The translations under genes were made by a program, and so were the position numbers. From CAZFBA01 sp964517135 (GTDB lineage: Bacteria > Cyanobacteriota > Vampirovibrionia > JBFMGH01), in NCBI GenBank assembly GCA_964517135.1, contig CAZFBA010000017.1, positions 1-64,000 of the forward strand: 64,000 nucleotides of DNA, given 5' to 3'. How positions within the stretch are numbered: position 1 is the first letter of the stretch; each line of letters begins with the position of its first letter. The notes under the pieces were generated by a model. That model worked only from the letters and a program-made list of their open reading frames with translations, did no database searches and was not told where the DNA came from. This document shows positions 44,797-53,630 of the stretch, piece by piece.

Positions 44797-46377
44797 ATGA
44801 ACCAGATAATAGAAACAGCCGGATTAAAAAACGTTAATAACGTTTATTACCAGCTTTCAGTAGCAGAAATAATTGAACACGCCCTCAGAAATAATGAAGG
44901 TCAATTATCTGAAAAAGGTGCGCTGGTAACCAGAACCGGGGCCTACACCGGCAGGTCTCCTAATGATAGATACATTGTTGATACCCCTGATGTTCACAAC
45001 AACATTAACTGGGGCAAAATAAACAAATCTATTTCAGAAGAGAAATTTAATATTGTTTATGAAAAGATGATAAAATATTTTGAAGGAAAGAATACATATG
45101 TATTTGATGGTTACATAGGCGCAGACCCCAAATATAGATATTCAAGCAGGTTTATTACCGAGCTTGCTTCTCAAAATCTCTTTTGTAATTGTGTATTCAG
45201 AAAAGCAAGCGGTGAACAACTGAATGACTTCAAACCTGACTGGACAGTAATAAGTGCTTCACACCTTTCATTGAACCCAAAGGAACTGGATATAAACTCA
45301 GAAGCCGCTGTGTTGCTTAACTTTGAGAAAAAGATGATTCTTGTAGTTGCCACACAGTATGCAGGAGAAATTAAAAAATCTATATTTACTGTTATGAACT
45401 ATGTTTACCCGGGAGATAATGTATTTCCCATGCATTGTTCCTGTAATGTTGGTGAAGATGGTGCATCAGCACTATTCTTCGGACTTTCCGGCACAGGCAA
45501 GACGACTCTTTCTGCTGATCCTAATAGATATCTTATAGGTGATGATGAACATGGCTGGTCAGATGATGGTATTTTCAACTTTGAAAATGGTTGTTATGCA
45601 AAGACTATAAAGCTTTCAAGAGAAAATGAACCCCAGATCTGGGATTCAATTAAGTTTGGCTCACTAGCTGAAAACGTTGTTATGGATCCAGAAACCAGAG
45701 TTTTAGACTTTGATGATGGAAGTATAACTGAAAATACACGGGCTTCATATCCGGTAGATTTTATACCCAACGCACTGACAGAAGGCGTGACCAATCATCC
45801 TAAAGCTATAGTATTTCTGACAGCTGATGCTTTTGGTGTAATGCCTCCAGTGTCAAAGCTTAATAAAGAGCAGGCCCAGTATCACTTTATTAGTGGCTAT
45901 ACAAGCAAACTGGCTGGTACAGAGAGAGGTATAACAGAACCGCAGGCTGCTTTTTCAACCTGTTTTGGTGCTCCATTTATGCCATTACAATCTTATAAAT
46001 ATGCTGAAATGCTTACCAGAAAGCTTGAAGAGCATGATACAAATGTATATATCATTAATACTGGCTGGTCAGGTGGCCCTTATGGGGTCGGAGAAAGAAT
46101 CAGCATACCTTATACCAGGGCAATGGTAGATGCAGTATTATCTGGAGAGATTGAAAAGGCTGAATTCTGGGTTCACCCTGTTTTCAACGTTATGGTTCCT
46201 AAAAGCTGTCCGGGTGTGCCTTCAGAGGTTTTAGATCCGAAATCAACCTGGCATGATAAAGCAAAATATGATGAACAGGCTGCAAGACTAGCTGAAATGT
46301 TCGTAGAAAACTTTAAAAAATTCCAGAATGTAGATCATCTTGTTAAACAGGGACCACAAGTACCTGTTAACAGTTAA
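44797..46377 (+). CDS. pckA: Phosphoenolpyruvate carboxykinase (ATP)
   Basis: Interconverts oxaloacetate + ATP and PEP + CO2 + ADP, for gluconeogenesis or, in fermenters, CO2 fixation toward succinate. The family-like start is MNQIIETAGLKN at 44797 (526 residues); an in-frame ATG at 44737 would add 20 residues, and the predicted mRNA start near 44726 allows either. RTGAYTGRSPNDRYIV (about 44-59) binds substrate. GLSGTGKTTLSADP (about 229-242) is the P-loop, followed by LIGDDEHGWSDDG with metal-binding Asp residues. A strong terminator follows. All catalytic segments look intact. Confidence 0.96.
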   Translation: MNQIIETAGLKNVNNVYYQLSVAEIIEHALRNNEGQLSEKGALVTRTGAYTGRSPNDRYIVDTPDVHNNINWGKINKSISEEKFNIVYEKMIKYFEGKNTYVFDGYIGADPKYRYSSRFITELASQNLFCNCVFRKASGEQLNDFKPDWTVISASHLSLNPKELDINSEAAVLLNFEKKMILVVATQYAGEIKKSIFTVMNYVYPGDNVFPMHCSCNVGEDGASALFFGLSGTGKTTLSADPNRYLIGDDEHGWSDDGIFNFENGCYAKTIKLSRENEPQIWDSIKFGSLAENVVMDPETRVLDFDDGSITENTRASYPVDFIPNALTEGVTNHPKAIVFLTADAFGVMPPVSKLNKEQAQYHFISGYTSKLAGTERGITEPQAAFSTCFGAPFMPLQSYKYAEMLTRKLEEHDTNVYIINTGWSGGPYGVGERISIPYTRAMVDAVLSGEIEKAEFWVHPVFNVMVPKSCPGVPSEVLDPKSTWHDKAKYDEQAARLAEMFVENFKKFQNVDHLVKQGPQVPVNS

Positions 46378-46397
46378 TACATCTAATAAATTCTGTC

Positions 46398-46432
46398 AAA
46401 GCAGCATTATTAATACTTGATGCTGCTTTTTT
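46398..46432 (+). terminator. Terminator of pckA
   Basis: AAAGCAGCAT (46398-46407) and ATGCTGCTTT (46420-46429) form a perfect 10-bp stem ending in a T-run. It lies 21 bases after the stop. Confidence 0.8.
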
Positions 46433-46453
46433 GATTGTTATACGAAGTTGCCA

Positions 46454-46798
46454 TCAAAAGACAACTGATTCCTGAGACACTGGAAAACCCTCAAAAGAAT
46501 CTGGTGAAAAGTTGTGTCTTGAAAGCAAACTGATATTATTTATCTCTTTAATGATTCCTGTTTCAGCTATCTCAGAGTTACCCCTATTTATGTAATACTT
46601 TTTAAAAATTGTAACTGAAAAACAGCATAATAAAACAGCTAATACCTTTTTATTAAAATAGATTGCGCTTTTCAAACAATAGGTTTGATGTTTTGAAGGT
46701 TTTTTAGAACGATTAAACCTTCTTTTCTGTTGTATAGTTAAAGTTTGGCTGCAAAAAACAGTCTTGTGACTGTCATTTAATAACATAAATTGCTTCAT
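46454..46798 (-). CDS. Possible 114-residue small membrane protein
   Basis: Starts MKQFMLLNDSHKT and is basic (Lys/Arg) up to a hydrophobic segment (about 50-64, VLAVLLCCFSVTIF). The hydrophilic tail ends with SRHNFSPDSFEGFPVSQESVVF. It is divergent from the radical SAM gene, with only 74 bases between. The support is weak: no clear ribosome site and no family. The DNA encoding its SRHNFSPDS tail is repeated on the far side of the radical SAM gene (see the 46495-48790 finding). Confidence 0.3.
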   Translation of the reverse strand: MKQFMLLNDSHKTVFCSQTLTIQQKRRFNRSKKPSKHQTYCLKSAIYFNKKVLAVLLCCFSVTIFKKYYINRGNSEIAETGIIKEINNISLLSRHNFSPDSFEGFPVSQESVVF

Positions 46799-46872
46799 AC
46801 TTTGTTCACTAACTATTTTGTAACAATTCTGGTATGATTGTTTATGAGAAAATTTTATTCAGGGTATGAAGT

Positions 46873-48696
46873 ATGAAAGTATTATTAGTATTTCCACCAC
46901 AGTGGACCCCATTCTCTCCGCCTCTGACACTGCCTGTATTAACAGGCTATCTGAGACATAATGGTATTGAAACAATTCAAATCGATGCCAACGTAGATTT
47001 TTATAACTATATTCTCTCTAAAGACTTTATTAGAAAAGTTAAAAGTCATGTTGATACCTTTATGGATAGATGTAACAACATGATTGGTACTGAAAAAAAC
47101 CTTGATATACTGCCAGAAGAAAGCAGAATTAAATATAATGTCATAAAGGGTATCTTTAAAGACCTTGGCCCCTGGTGGCCAGACCTTGAAACCAATACCG
47201 AGCGAGCTGTTGCTATTCTTAAGGATCCTGAGAAGTTTTTTCAACCACTCTGCCTTGCTGAAGCCATTTATCATTTGAAATATTCTCTTCAGGCCTGTGG
47301 GCTTGCATATTTTCCTTCTGACATTCTCTTAAATTACTACAGTAACTTTAATTACAAGCTTAATACTGAGTCATTAAAACTGGCCTCAGAAGATAAAGAA
47401 GGGAATATATTCTTAGAATATTATGAGAAAAAGCTTATTAATCGAATTACCTCTGAAAAGCCTGATATAGTAGGCATTTCAATTAACTGCAATACTCAAT
47501 TAATAGCTGGAATAACTCTTGCTAAAAAATTGAAGTCTGTTTTACCCCACTCTCATATCAATATAGGTGGCAATTTATTTACTAGAACCAGAGATGTAAT
47601 AGAAAATAACCCCGGTATATTTGATAATATGCTTGATACAGTGATTTTAAGCGAAGGAGAATTGCCTCTATTAAAGCTGGTAGAAGCTATAAGAGATAAA
47701 AACAATGATTATACAAATGTGCCAAATTTAATTTATAAGAAAAATAGTAATATTATTGTAAACAAAGAGAATGAGGCCGAAAACATTAATAACCTTCCGG
47801 CACCTGATTTTAAGGGGTTAGATTTTACCCAATATTTGAGCCCGGAGACTATATTCCCTGTTCAGTCGTCACGGGGATGTTACTGGAAGGGTTGTAGCTT
47901 CTGTGATCATCATCATGGCTTTAAGTATACTGTTAAGACCCCTCAAAAGCTTATTGCAGAACTTAAAGAACTGACTGAAAAATTTAATGCAAAATATTTT
48001 TATTTTGTTGATGAGGCAATATCGCCCAACTATATGAAAAATATGTCTAAACGTATTATTGAAGAGCTTCCTGGTATTTCATGGTATACCTGTGCACGTG
48101 CTGAAGAAGGTTTCACAAAAGAAGTCTGTGATGTGGCTCAGAAAGCTGGTTTAAAGCTTATTTTATGGGGGTTAGAATCAGGGTCTGAAAGGGTTCTTAA
48201 GCTTATCAACAAGGGTATAACTAAAGATACTTACCTTAAAATACTCAGAAATTCTTCAGATGTCGGTGTATGGAACCATGCCTTCGTTTTCTTTGGCTTT
48301 CCTTCAGAAGAACTGGTAGAAACCATTGAAACAACCAATATGCTTGTAGAAAATAAAGACATTATTCACTCATACGGAATGGGACCATTCAGTCTTGGCA
48401 AGTATTCTCCTATAGCCAACAACCCGGATCAGTTTTTTATTGACTATATAGCACCAACAGATCAGGAATTTGCGACGGCAACAGATAATTTTACTACTAC
48501 ACAGGGGCTTACACGTGATGAAGTGAATAATATTGTTCTTTATAATACTGAATACTGTGCAGAGATGTATGGTTACCCGCTTTGGCTCAGTATTGGCGGT
48601 TATAAAGATCATATTTTCCTTTATCTCAGTAAATATGGTCCTAAAGTACTTTCTTATTCTCCTGATGAGGCTGTACAGGCGTTTGGATCGTTCTAG
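46873..48696 (+). CDS. B12-binding radical SAM protein
   Basis: 607 residues. The N-terminal part (about 1-285) contains a cobalamin-binding Rossmann-type region (KVLLVFPPQWTPFSPPL at the start; IVGISINCNTQLIAGITLAK and NIGGNLFTR further in). The radical SAM domain begins with SSRGCYWKGCSFCDHHHG (about 333-350). Its three Cys are spaced CX4CX2C instead of the classic CX3CX2C, a variant found in part of this superfamily. FVDEAISP and LILWGLESGSERVL (about 435-448) are typical. Known relatives act as methylases or in lipid, tetrapyrrole or RiPP biosynthesis; the substrate here is unknown. It is monocistronic. Confidence 0.85.
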   Translation: MKVLLVFPPQWTPFSPPLTLPVLTGYLRHNGIETIQIDANVDFYNYILSKDFIRKVKSHVDTFMDRCNNMIGTEKNLDILPEESRIKYNVIKGIFKDLGPWWPDLETNTERAVAILKDPEKFFQPLCLAEAIYHLKYSLQACGLAYFPSDILLNYYSNFNYKLNTESLKLASEDKEGNIFLEYYEKKLINRITSEKPDIVGISINCNTQLIAGITLAKKLKSVLPHSHINIGGNLFTRTRDVIENNPGIFDNMLDTVILSEGELPLLKLVEAIRDKNNDYTNVPNLIYKKNSNIIVNKENEAENINNLPAPDFKGLDFTQYLSPETIFPVQSSRGCYWKGCSFCDHHHGFKYTVKTPQKLIAELKELTEKFNAKYFYFVDEAISPNYMKNMSKRIIEELPGISWYTCARAEEGFTKEVCDVAQKAGLKLILWGLESGSERVLKLINKGITKDTYLKILRNSSDVGVWNHAFVFFGFPSEELVETIETTNMLVENKDIIHSYGMGPFSLGKYSPIANNPDQFFIDYIAPTDQEFATATDNFTTTQGLTRDEVNNIVLYNTEYCAEMYGYPLWLSIGGYKDHIFLYLSKYGPKVLSYSPDEAVQAFGSF

Positions 48697-48830
48697 GTTT
48701 AAGTTCTTACAGTTCAGTATTTTTTGAAGACCACCTAATCAATAACAAAATGCAATGTTAAGAATCCGGTGAAAAGTTATGCTTTGAAATATCTATTGCA
48801 GTTCTTTTGGGCTCAGATGATTTAAAACAA

Positions 48831-48854
48831 ACAGGGCAGTTTGATCTGCCCTGT
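48831..48854 (-). terminator. Terminator of the TpsB-like gene
   Basis: ACAGGGCAG (48831-48839) and CTGCCCTGT (48846-48854) form a perfect 9-bp stem. On the minus strand it is followed by TTGTTTTAAATC. It lies 30 bases after the stop codon. Confidence 0.75.
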
Positions 48855-48883
48855 CTTATATTATGAAAGTCTTTTAACAACTA

Positions 48884-50551
48884 CTAGAATGGATTTGCCT
48901 GAAGGCCAAAGTGCATTCTGGCTGTTGGTTGCGGATCTTCTCTGCGACCAAGGGCAAAGCCCCAGTCAATTCTGCCACTAACATACTTGGTAATTGCGCC
49001 TCTGAGACCAAAACCAATACCTGTTAGATAATCAGTATGGTGAGCAGTGGTTCCATCCAAGAATGTTCCACCGTGATCAATGAACAATACGCCTCTTATT
49101 CTGTCTCTTACAGCAAGTTTACCAATATGTTTAGGTAATGGTAAAGGAACTCTCAGCTCAGCACTGAAGAAGTATCCTTTATCACCAATTAAGAGACCTT
49201 CTGAATAGCCTCTAACTGTAGAGCTGCCGCCAAGCTGGAACTGTTCAACAGGAGGTAAATTATCACCTGTCAGCTGTGTAGCACCTCTAAAGATACCAAT
49301 AACACCGTGTCCAAAGTTATGGAGTCTTGTTACTGAACCATCGTACTTAAAGAAGCGGGAACTACCACCAAGAAGATCAAGACCATTAACGAAAGCATGT
49401 CTTGACATCCATCTGCCCCATTTGTCACGATATTCAAAATTAAGTGCTGCTGTTAAGGTTCTTACTTGAGTCGGGCTAAGCCTTAAGTCAAAAGCGTTAA
49501 TGTGTGTATATACCTGACGGAAGTTTACACCCATTTCTCCTGTGAAATCAAATTTTCTTGTAGATATAAACGGGTGGGTAACAAAACCGCCATAATTATA
49601 AGACTGACCGGTAATATCAAGGGGTTTAAATGGCCCTTTGGTAATTTTAATATTACTGAAAGCAAAAGAGCCGCCCAGTCTTGTGCCATATTTTCCGACA
49701 GGGAAGCTATAGTTTGAATAAGCAACATCAGTTGATTTTGCTCTTGAATAACCCATTACAAATCTATCTCTGAAACCAAAAAGGCTATCAGAAGAGAACG
49801 CAACTCCACCACGCAGAACACCAACAGTACTTCTGCCGGTGTTGTCAAATGTACCGCTCAGATGGAACGGAAACGGGTCATTAGCAACAAGCTGAATATC
49901 TGTTTCGCCAACTTCTTCACCGGGTTTCAGGCTGGCTCTTAATTTGACAATATGCTGCCTGTTAAATTTTAAAATATCGTTTTCAAGTTCTTTGAGGTCA
50001 AAAAGTTCACCGGGCTTTTCAGAGATTCTTGCTTCAATGTAGCTCCGTTTAGTCCATTTATTGCCTTCGATAGAGATGTTTCCTACACGGCCTTCAATCA
50101 GTTTTATAGTTATAATACCACTTTTAACTGTTTGAGGTGGCAAATATGCTCTTGCTGTAATGAATCCTTTTTTTACATATAGAGCATTAATATCATTGGT
50201 AATATCTTTGAGTTGATCAATACCAAGTTGTTTACCAACATACTTGCTGGTAATACTATTAATTTCTTCTTCAGACAAGATTTCAGACTGATTAATATCA
50301 AATTGTCTGACAAGAACCTTAACCTGTCCATCATCCATAGTCTGGGGTTGTCTTGTATCAGGCTCCACTTCTTCTACATCGGCCTGCGAAGATTGATCAT
50401 CTTCGATAAAATCTTCATTTCTCTCAAGCTGTGTTTCTTTAGGAGTACTTTCTTCTATTGCCCCGGCGTCTGGCATAGGATTCTGTGCATAAACACTTTG
50501 AGAAAAAATAAAGAAAGTTACTAAGAGGCTGTAAATAAGTTTATTTTTCAC
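48884..50551 (-). CDS. TpsB/FhaC-like outer-membrane translocator
   Basis: 555 residues read from GTG, with GGGGG 8 bases upstream. Signal peptide 1-22 (ending VYA). A Glu/Asp/Gln-rich linker (about 25-75) follows. Then come POTRA domains (about 75-240) with DINALYVKKGFITARAYLPP (about 127-146) and LIEGRVGNISIEGN, and a 16-stranded barrel (about 245-555). TVRGYSEG (about 447-454) is the VRGY motif of the loop L6 in the Omp85/TpsB family. It ends LQANPF with a terminal Phe, as needed for barrel assembly. TpsB proteins secrete a partner TpsA adhesin or cytolysin; none is in the window. Confidence 0.88.
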   Translation of the reverse strand: MKNKLIYSLLVTFFIFSQSVYAQNPMPDAGAIEESTPKETQLERNEDFIEDDQSSQADVEEVEPDTRQPQTMDDGQVKVLVRQFDINQSEILSEEEINSITSKYVGKQLGIDQLKDITNDINALYVKKGFITARAYLPPQTVKSGIITIKLIEGRVGNISIEGNKWTKRSYIEARISEKPGELFDLKELENDILKFNRQHIVKLRASLKPGEEVGETDIQLVANDPFPFHLSGTFDNTGRSTVGVLRGGVAFSSDSLFGFRDRFVMGYSRAKSTDVAYSNYSFPVGKYGTRLGGSFAFSNIKITKGPFKPLDITGQSYNYGGFVTHPFISTRKFDFTGEMGVNFRQVYTHINAFDLRLSPTQVRTLTAALNFEYRDKWGRWMSRHAFVNGLDLLGGSSRFFKYDGSVTRLHNFGHGVIGIFRGATQLTGDNLPPVEQFQLGGSSTVRGYSEGLLIGDKGYFFSAELRVPLPLPKHIGKLAVRDRIRGVLFIDHGGTFLDGTTAHHTDYLTGIGFGLRGAITKYVSGRIDWGFALGRREDPQPTARMHFGLQANPF

Positions 50552-50750
50552 TTTCGTAACCCCCGGTTTTATTCATGTCGGTCGTTAACATTAAATTTTA
50601 AAAATAATGAAAAAGCAATCATTATTTTTGTATCTCCTTTCGAGATATATATCAGAACTATTATAATAAGCTCTGTGGATTAATATATCATTTAAAGAAT
50701 TGATGTTGAGTATTTTTATAAAATTTTAATTTATGCTATACAATGCAATT

Positions 50751-51191
50751 TCAAGTGTATAGACCTACAACATTAACGTTAAAGGGTCTTTCAAGTATTA
50801 ATTCGCCAAGCAGTTCATTTTTTGTTTCTTCTGAATCTTTGATATCAAAAGATTCTTTATAAACCTGAAAAGAAAAGCCTTTGTCATTATCTATAATAAG
50901 GCCAAGATTCTTGACGACAGCAGTATAAATATGTGTATTATCTACGATTTCAACATCTGCAAACCCAATTTTTTTGGATTCTTTTTCAGGAATTTGAGTT
51001 GCAATATGGATTCTGTGCTTACCTGATTCCCAGCCCGGGCCGCATATAATTGCCAGATCAAACTTACCTTTTGCGGGCAATTCATTTACTGCCAGGTGCT
51101 GACAGACATCCATAAATGAAAAAATGCCATGATCATTGCGAACAACTTCTCTTGCCAGTATCAAATATTGTGATGGTTGCATGGTTGCCAT
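50751..51191 (-). CDS. Unknown 146-residue soluble protein (DUF6941-like?)
   Basis: Starts MATMQPSQYLILAREVVRND and contains GIFSFMDVCQHLAVNELP. The pattern of an N-terminal xYxLxAxxVxxDxxGxFSxxxVxxxL resembles small beta-rich proteins of the DUF6941 kind; that match is from memory and uncertain. No signal, TM or catalytic motif is visible. It ends 60 bases from the TpsB-like gene promoter region and is followed by AT-rich spacer. It is probably a single gene. Confidence 0.55.
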   Translation of the reverse strand: MATMQPSQYLILAREVVRNDHGIFSFMDVCQHLAVNELPAKGKFDLAIICGPGWESGKHRIHIATQIPEKESKKIGFADVEIVDNTHIYTAVVKNLGLIIDNDKGFSFQVYKESFDIKDSEETKNELLGELILERPFNVNVVGLYT

Positions 51192-51304
51192 TCCTTTAAC
51201 TAAATTACATAACTACATTTAAATAAACAACTTTATCTAATCAATTTTTATACCAGAAATGATAATTTTTTGCATGTTAAAACTCTCTTTTATTCAATGC
51301 AATA

Positions 51305-51874
51305 TTAAAGGTTATTCCAGTTCAGCATATCAGGAGTAATGCGCTGTTTTAAGCTGGTATTATAAGGCAAAACCCCTCTGTATTTAAGGTATTTAAGGAG
51401 GTCATTAATATCGCCATCCCACATAAATACTTTATCTACCTTTTCAGGAAAAACTGGCACGGTAGTTTTTTTAATAACTTCAACGTTAAATAAATCGTAT
51501 TTTCTGCTGCCTGAAGAATAGATTAAGAGAGGTTCTGATAGTTTTCCATCATTATAGATAAACCATATGTATAAGGGTTGCTTTGTTATTTCACCACTTT
51601 TAAAATAGCCACCCTTACCGGTTTTTTGTGTGTATTGATAAAGATTATCGTGAGTTTCGCTCATGTTCAAGCTGTAATTTATCTGCCAGTTAGACCAGTC
51701 ATTATTATATAACCCCTGCCAGTAGCGGGTTATTTTATACTCATCTCTGTCATAAACCTGTAGAGAGGTAGCAAGAACCATACCACACAGTGCAATAGAC
51801 AGTATAAATATAAAAACCGCACTTAATAAAACAGCAATTTTATTTTTTGTCGTATCATACATCTGCTCAAGCAC
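51305..51874 (-). CDS. Unknown single-pass membrane protein
   Basis: 189 residues. One N-terminal TM helix (about 12-36, KIAVLLSAVFIFILSIALCGM) is preceded by a short cytoplasmic stretch. The rest (about 40-189) is a soluble, Tyr/Trp-rich domain (YWQGLYNNDWSNWQINYSLN), presumably outside the membrane. No known family is recognised. It is the last of three small unknown or nucleotide-related genes on this strand; spacing to neighbours (113 and 128 bases) argues against a tight operon. Confidence 0.55.
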   Translation of the reverse strand: MLEQMYDTTKNKIAVLLSAVFIFILSIALCGMVLATSLQVYDRDEYKITRYWQGLYNNDWSNWQINYSLNMSETHDNLYQYTQKTGKGGYFKSGEITKQPLYIWFIYNDGKLSEPLLIYSSGSRKYDLFNVEVIKKTTVPVFPEKVDKVFMWDGDINDLLKYLKYRGVLPYNTSLKQRITPDMLNWNNL

Positions 51875-52002
51875 CCTGAAATTTAAATTATCATTAAAAT
51901 TTTAATAATGATTTGATTAAAAAATTGATCAATAGCGTATTTAAGCTATTAAAAATTATTTTAGCTCTTGTGGAGTAGATTTTTTAAAAATTTAATATAA
52001 TA

Positions 52003-52371
52003 TTAATCCGGCAGCTGGTCATATTTTTTAGCAGACCCTTTTGCTTTTTCTACCGGATATTTCAGGGCATTCTTTTTAAGTTTTTCCTTAACTATATTAT
52101 CAATATCAACATTAAGTTGATCAGAAATCATTAGTATATATATAATTACATCAGCCAGTTCTTCTTTGACTCTGTTATAATAGTTAGTTTCAGGAAGTCT
52201 GGTTTCTATTTCGGCATCATTTTTCCATAGAAATAGTTCAAGCAGTTCAGAAGTTTCGATGTTAAGACCAATAGCAAGATCTTTAAGTTTGTGAAATTGT
52301 TTCCAGTCTCTATCGTCTCTAAATATTTTGACCAGACGTAACAGTTCTAATAGATCCGGTGATTTGTTCAT
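52003..52371 (-). CDS. MazG-like nucleotide pyrophosphohydrolase
   Basis: The chosen start is the ATG at 52371 (122 residues), with AGGT 8 bases upstream, in place of the upstream ATG at 52413. The product has the all-helical MazG/RS21-C6 pattern. Metal-binding Glu residues lie in IETSELLELF (about 38-47) and in VKEELADVIIYILMISDQL (about 68-86), where the EExxD motif is E-E-L-A-D. These enzymes hydrolyse abnormal or modified (d)NTPs to the monophosphate. The RS21-C6/dCTPase-like type fits the length. It is a single gene, cytosolic. Confidence 0.85.
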   Translation of the reverse strand: MNKSPDLLELLRLVKIFRDDRDWKQFHKLKDLAIGLNIETSELLELFLWKNDAEIETRLPETNYYNRVKEELADVIIYILMISDQLNVDIDNIVKEKLKKNALKYPVEKAKGSAKKYDQLPD

Positions 52372-52647
52372 TGTTAATACCTGCTGTTTCTTTAATTTGA
52401 TTTCAGAGTACAAAATACTGGAAATTCAGTCAAAAAAATTTAAATTACTCCTTACAAAAGTTTATAATTAATGACAAAAATTACGATTATACAGGTAATA
52501 GAAGAAAACTTTTTCTAAAAGTGTCAGGTTAGTTGTCAGTTTAAATTTATATATTTTCTTAATATTTGAATTTATAGATAATGTTACAAAATCTAAAATA
52601 ATATAATCATTCTACCCTGAAAACTTGTAGAATTGTAAATGATGTAA

Positions 52648-52676
52648 TTGAAAACTCAAATTTAATCTTGTAAAAT
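52648..52676 (+). promoter_or_regulatory. Promoter of tRNA-Ser
   Basis: TTGAAA (52648-52653), a 17-base spacer and TAAAAT (52671-52676). Transcription would start near 52683, about 37 bases before the tRNA. Confidence 0.6.
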
Positions 52677-52719
52677 AATCTTTGAACGAAGACCGTTTGG
52701 TGAAAAAAGGACTTCTTGC

Positions 52720-52806
52720 GGAGGAGTGCCTGAGTGGTTTAAAGGAGCGGTCTTGAAAACCGTCGTAGTCTTTTGGCTACCGGGGGTTCGAATCCCTCCT
52801 CCTCCG
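52720..52806 (+). tRNA. tRNA-Ser (anticodon UGA)
   Basis: An 87-base type II tRNA. The acceptor stem is GGAGGAG / CTCCTCC with G73, and the T-loop is TTCGAAT. The anticodon stem GCGGT / ACCGT closes a CTTGAAA loop with anticodon TGA (52754-52756). The long variable arm (about GTAGTC...GGCTAC) fits serine. CCA is not encoded. It is followed by TTTT. Confidence 0.97.
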
Positions 52807-52842
52807 TTTTAAGGATATAAGCAACCTCTAAATAAGCTTAAA

Positions 52843-52863
52843 AAGCCCCAGTGGGGGGTTTTA
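52843..52863. terminator. Bidirectional terminator between tRNA-Ser and tsaB
   Basis: GCCCC and GGGG around AGT, flanked by A- and T-runs on the two sides (AAAAAGCCCC ... GGGGGTTTT). It can serve the tRNA on + and tsaB on the minus strand. Confidence 0.6.
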
Positions 52864-52934
52864 ACATGTATAATTTGTGTTTTTTAACCTCCGACAACAA
52901 TTTTAAGTTATTCAGAGATCCCAACAGATTATCA

Positions 52935-53630
52935 TCAAAGGCCAGAATTTACTCTTTTAGGTTTTGAAATAGATGGTGTTTGCAAATATACCGGCTTAAA
53001 ATGATACCAGGCAAACTCTTTTTTAGCATTATTAGCCGTTTTTAATTTTTCTTTAGCCAGAGACGTTAATATTAAACCGAAGTCCTGTTCAAAATCTTCA
53101 AAACACAGGGGTGAATGGCTTTCAAGTATTTCAAATAGTGCCTTTTCTGTAATAATTTGAAAATCCTTATCTTGAATGTATTCAAATACATCTTTATTGA
53201 GTTTAAGGGCTGGTGCATGTATTTCTTGATTATCAGGCCCGTATTCTCCTGTATACCATTTAGAACGCCTGGCATCCAGTATGACCAGTTTTGGTTTGTC
53301 AGAATTACAGGCATTTGCATAGATCTCAAGAGATGAAACACCTACTACAGGTATATCAAGAAACTGCCCCAGGGTTCTTGCTATTACTCCACCTGCACGA
53401 ATACCTGTAAAACTGCCAGGGCCACTATTAATAGCTATGAAGTCAATTTCTGATGGGTTTATATTATTATTTCTAAACTCTTCTACCATAGCAGGTATCA
53501 GCATGGCACTATTATACTTTCGTGGTGTGCTCAACGCATGTCTTATAGAAAGGGGTTTATTGTCCTTTTCAAGGACAAGATACATCTTTTCTGTTGCTAT
53601 ATCAAAGCTTACAATTAACATAATGTTCAT
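52935..53630 (-). CDS. tsaB: tRNA threonylcarbamoyladenosine biosynthesis protein TsaB
   Basis: Part of the TsaB-TsaD-TsaE complex that installs t6A37 on ANN-decoding tRNAs. It is a 231-residue ASKHA-fold protein. LIVSFDIATEKMYLVL at the start, FIAINSGPGSFTGIRAG (about 65-81) and LGQFLDIPVVGVSSLE (about 88-103) are characteristic. The ATG at 53630 or that at 53621 could be the start; the second has GGAT upstream. It overlaps tsaE by 29 bases. TsaD is not in the window. Length is normal. Confidence 0.93.
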   Translation of the reverse strand: MNIMLIVSFDIATEKMYLVLEKDNKPLSIRHALSTPRKYNSAMLIPAMVEEFRNNNINPSEIDFIAINSGPGSFTGIRAGGVIARTLGQFLDIPVVGVSSLEIYANACNSDKPKLVILDARRSKWYTGEYGPDNQEIHAPALKLNKDVFEYIQDKDFQIITEKALFEILESHSPLCFEDFEQDFGLILTSLAKEKLKTANNAKKEFAWYHFKPVYLQTPSISKPKRVNSGL

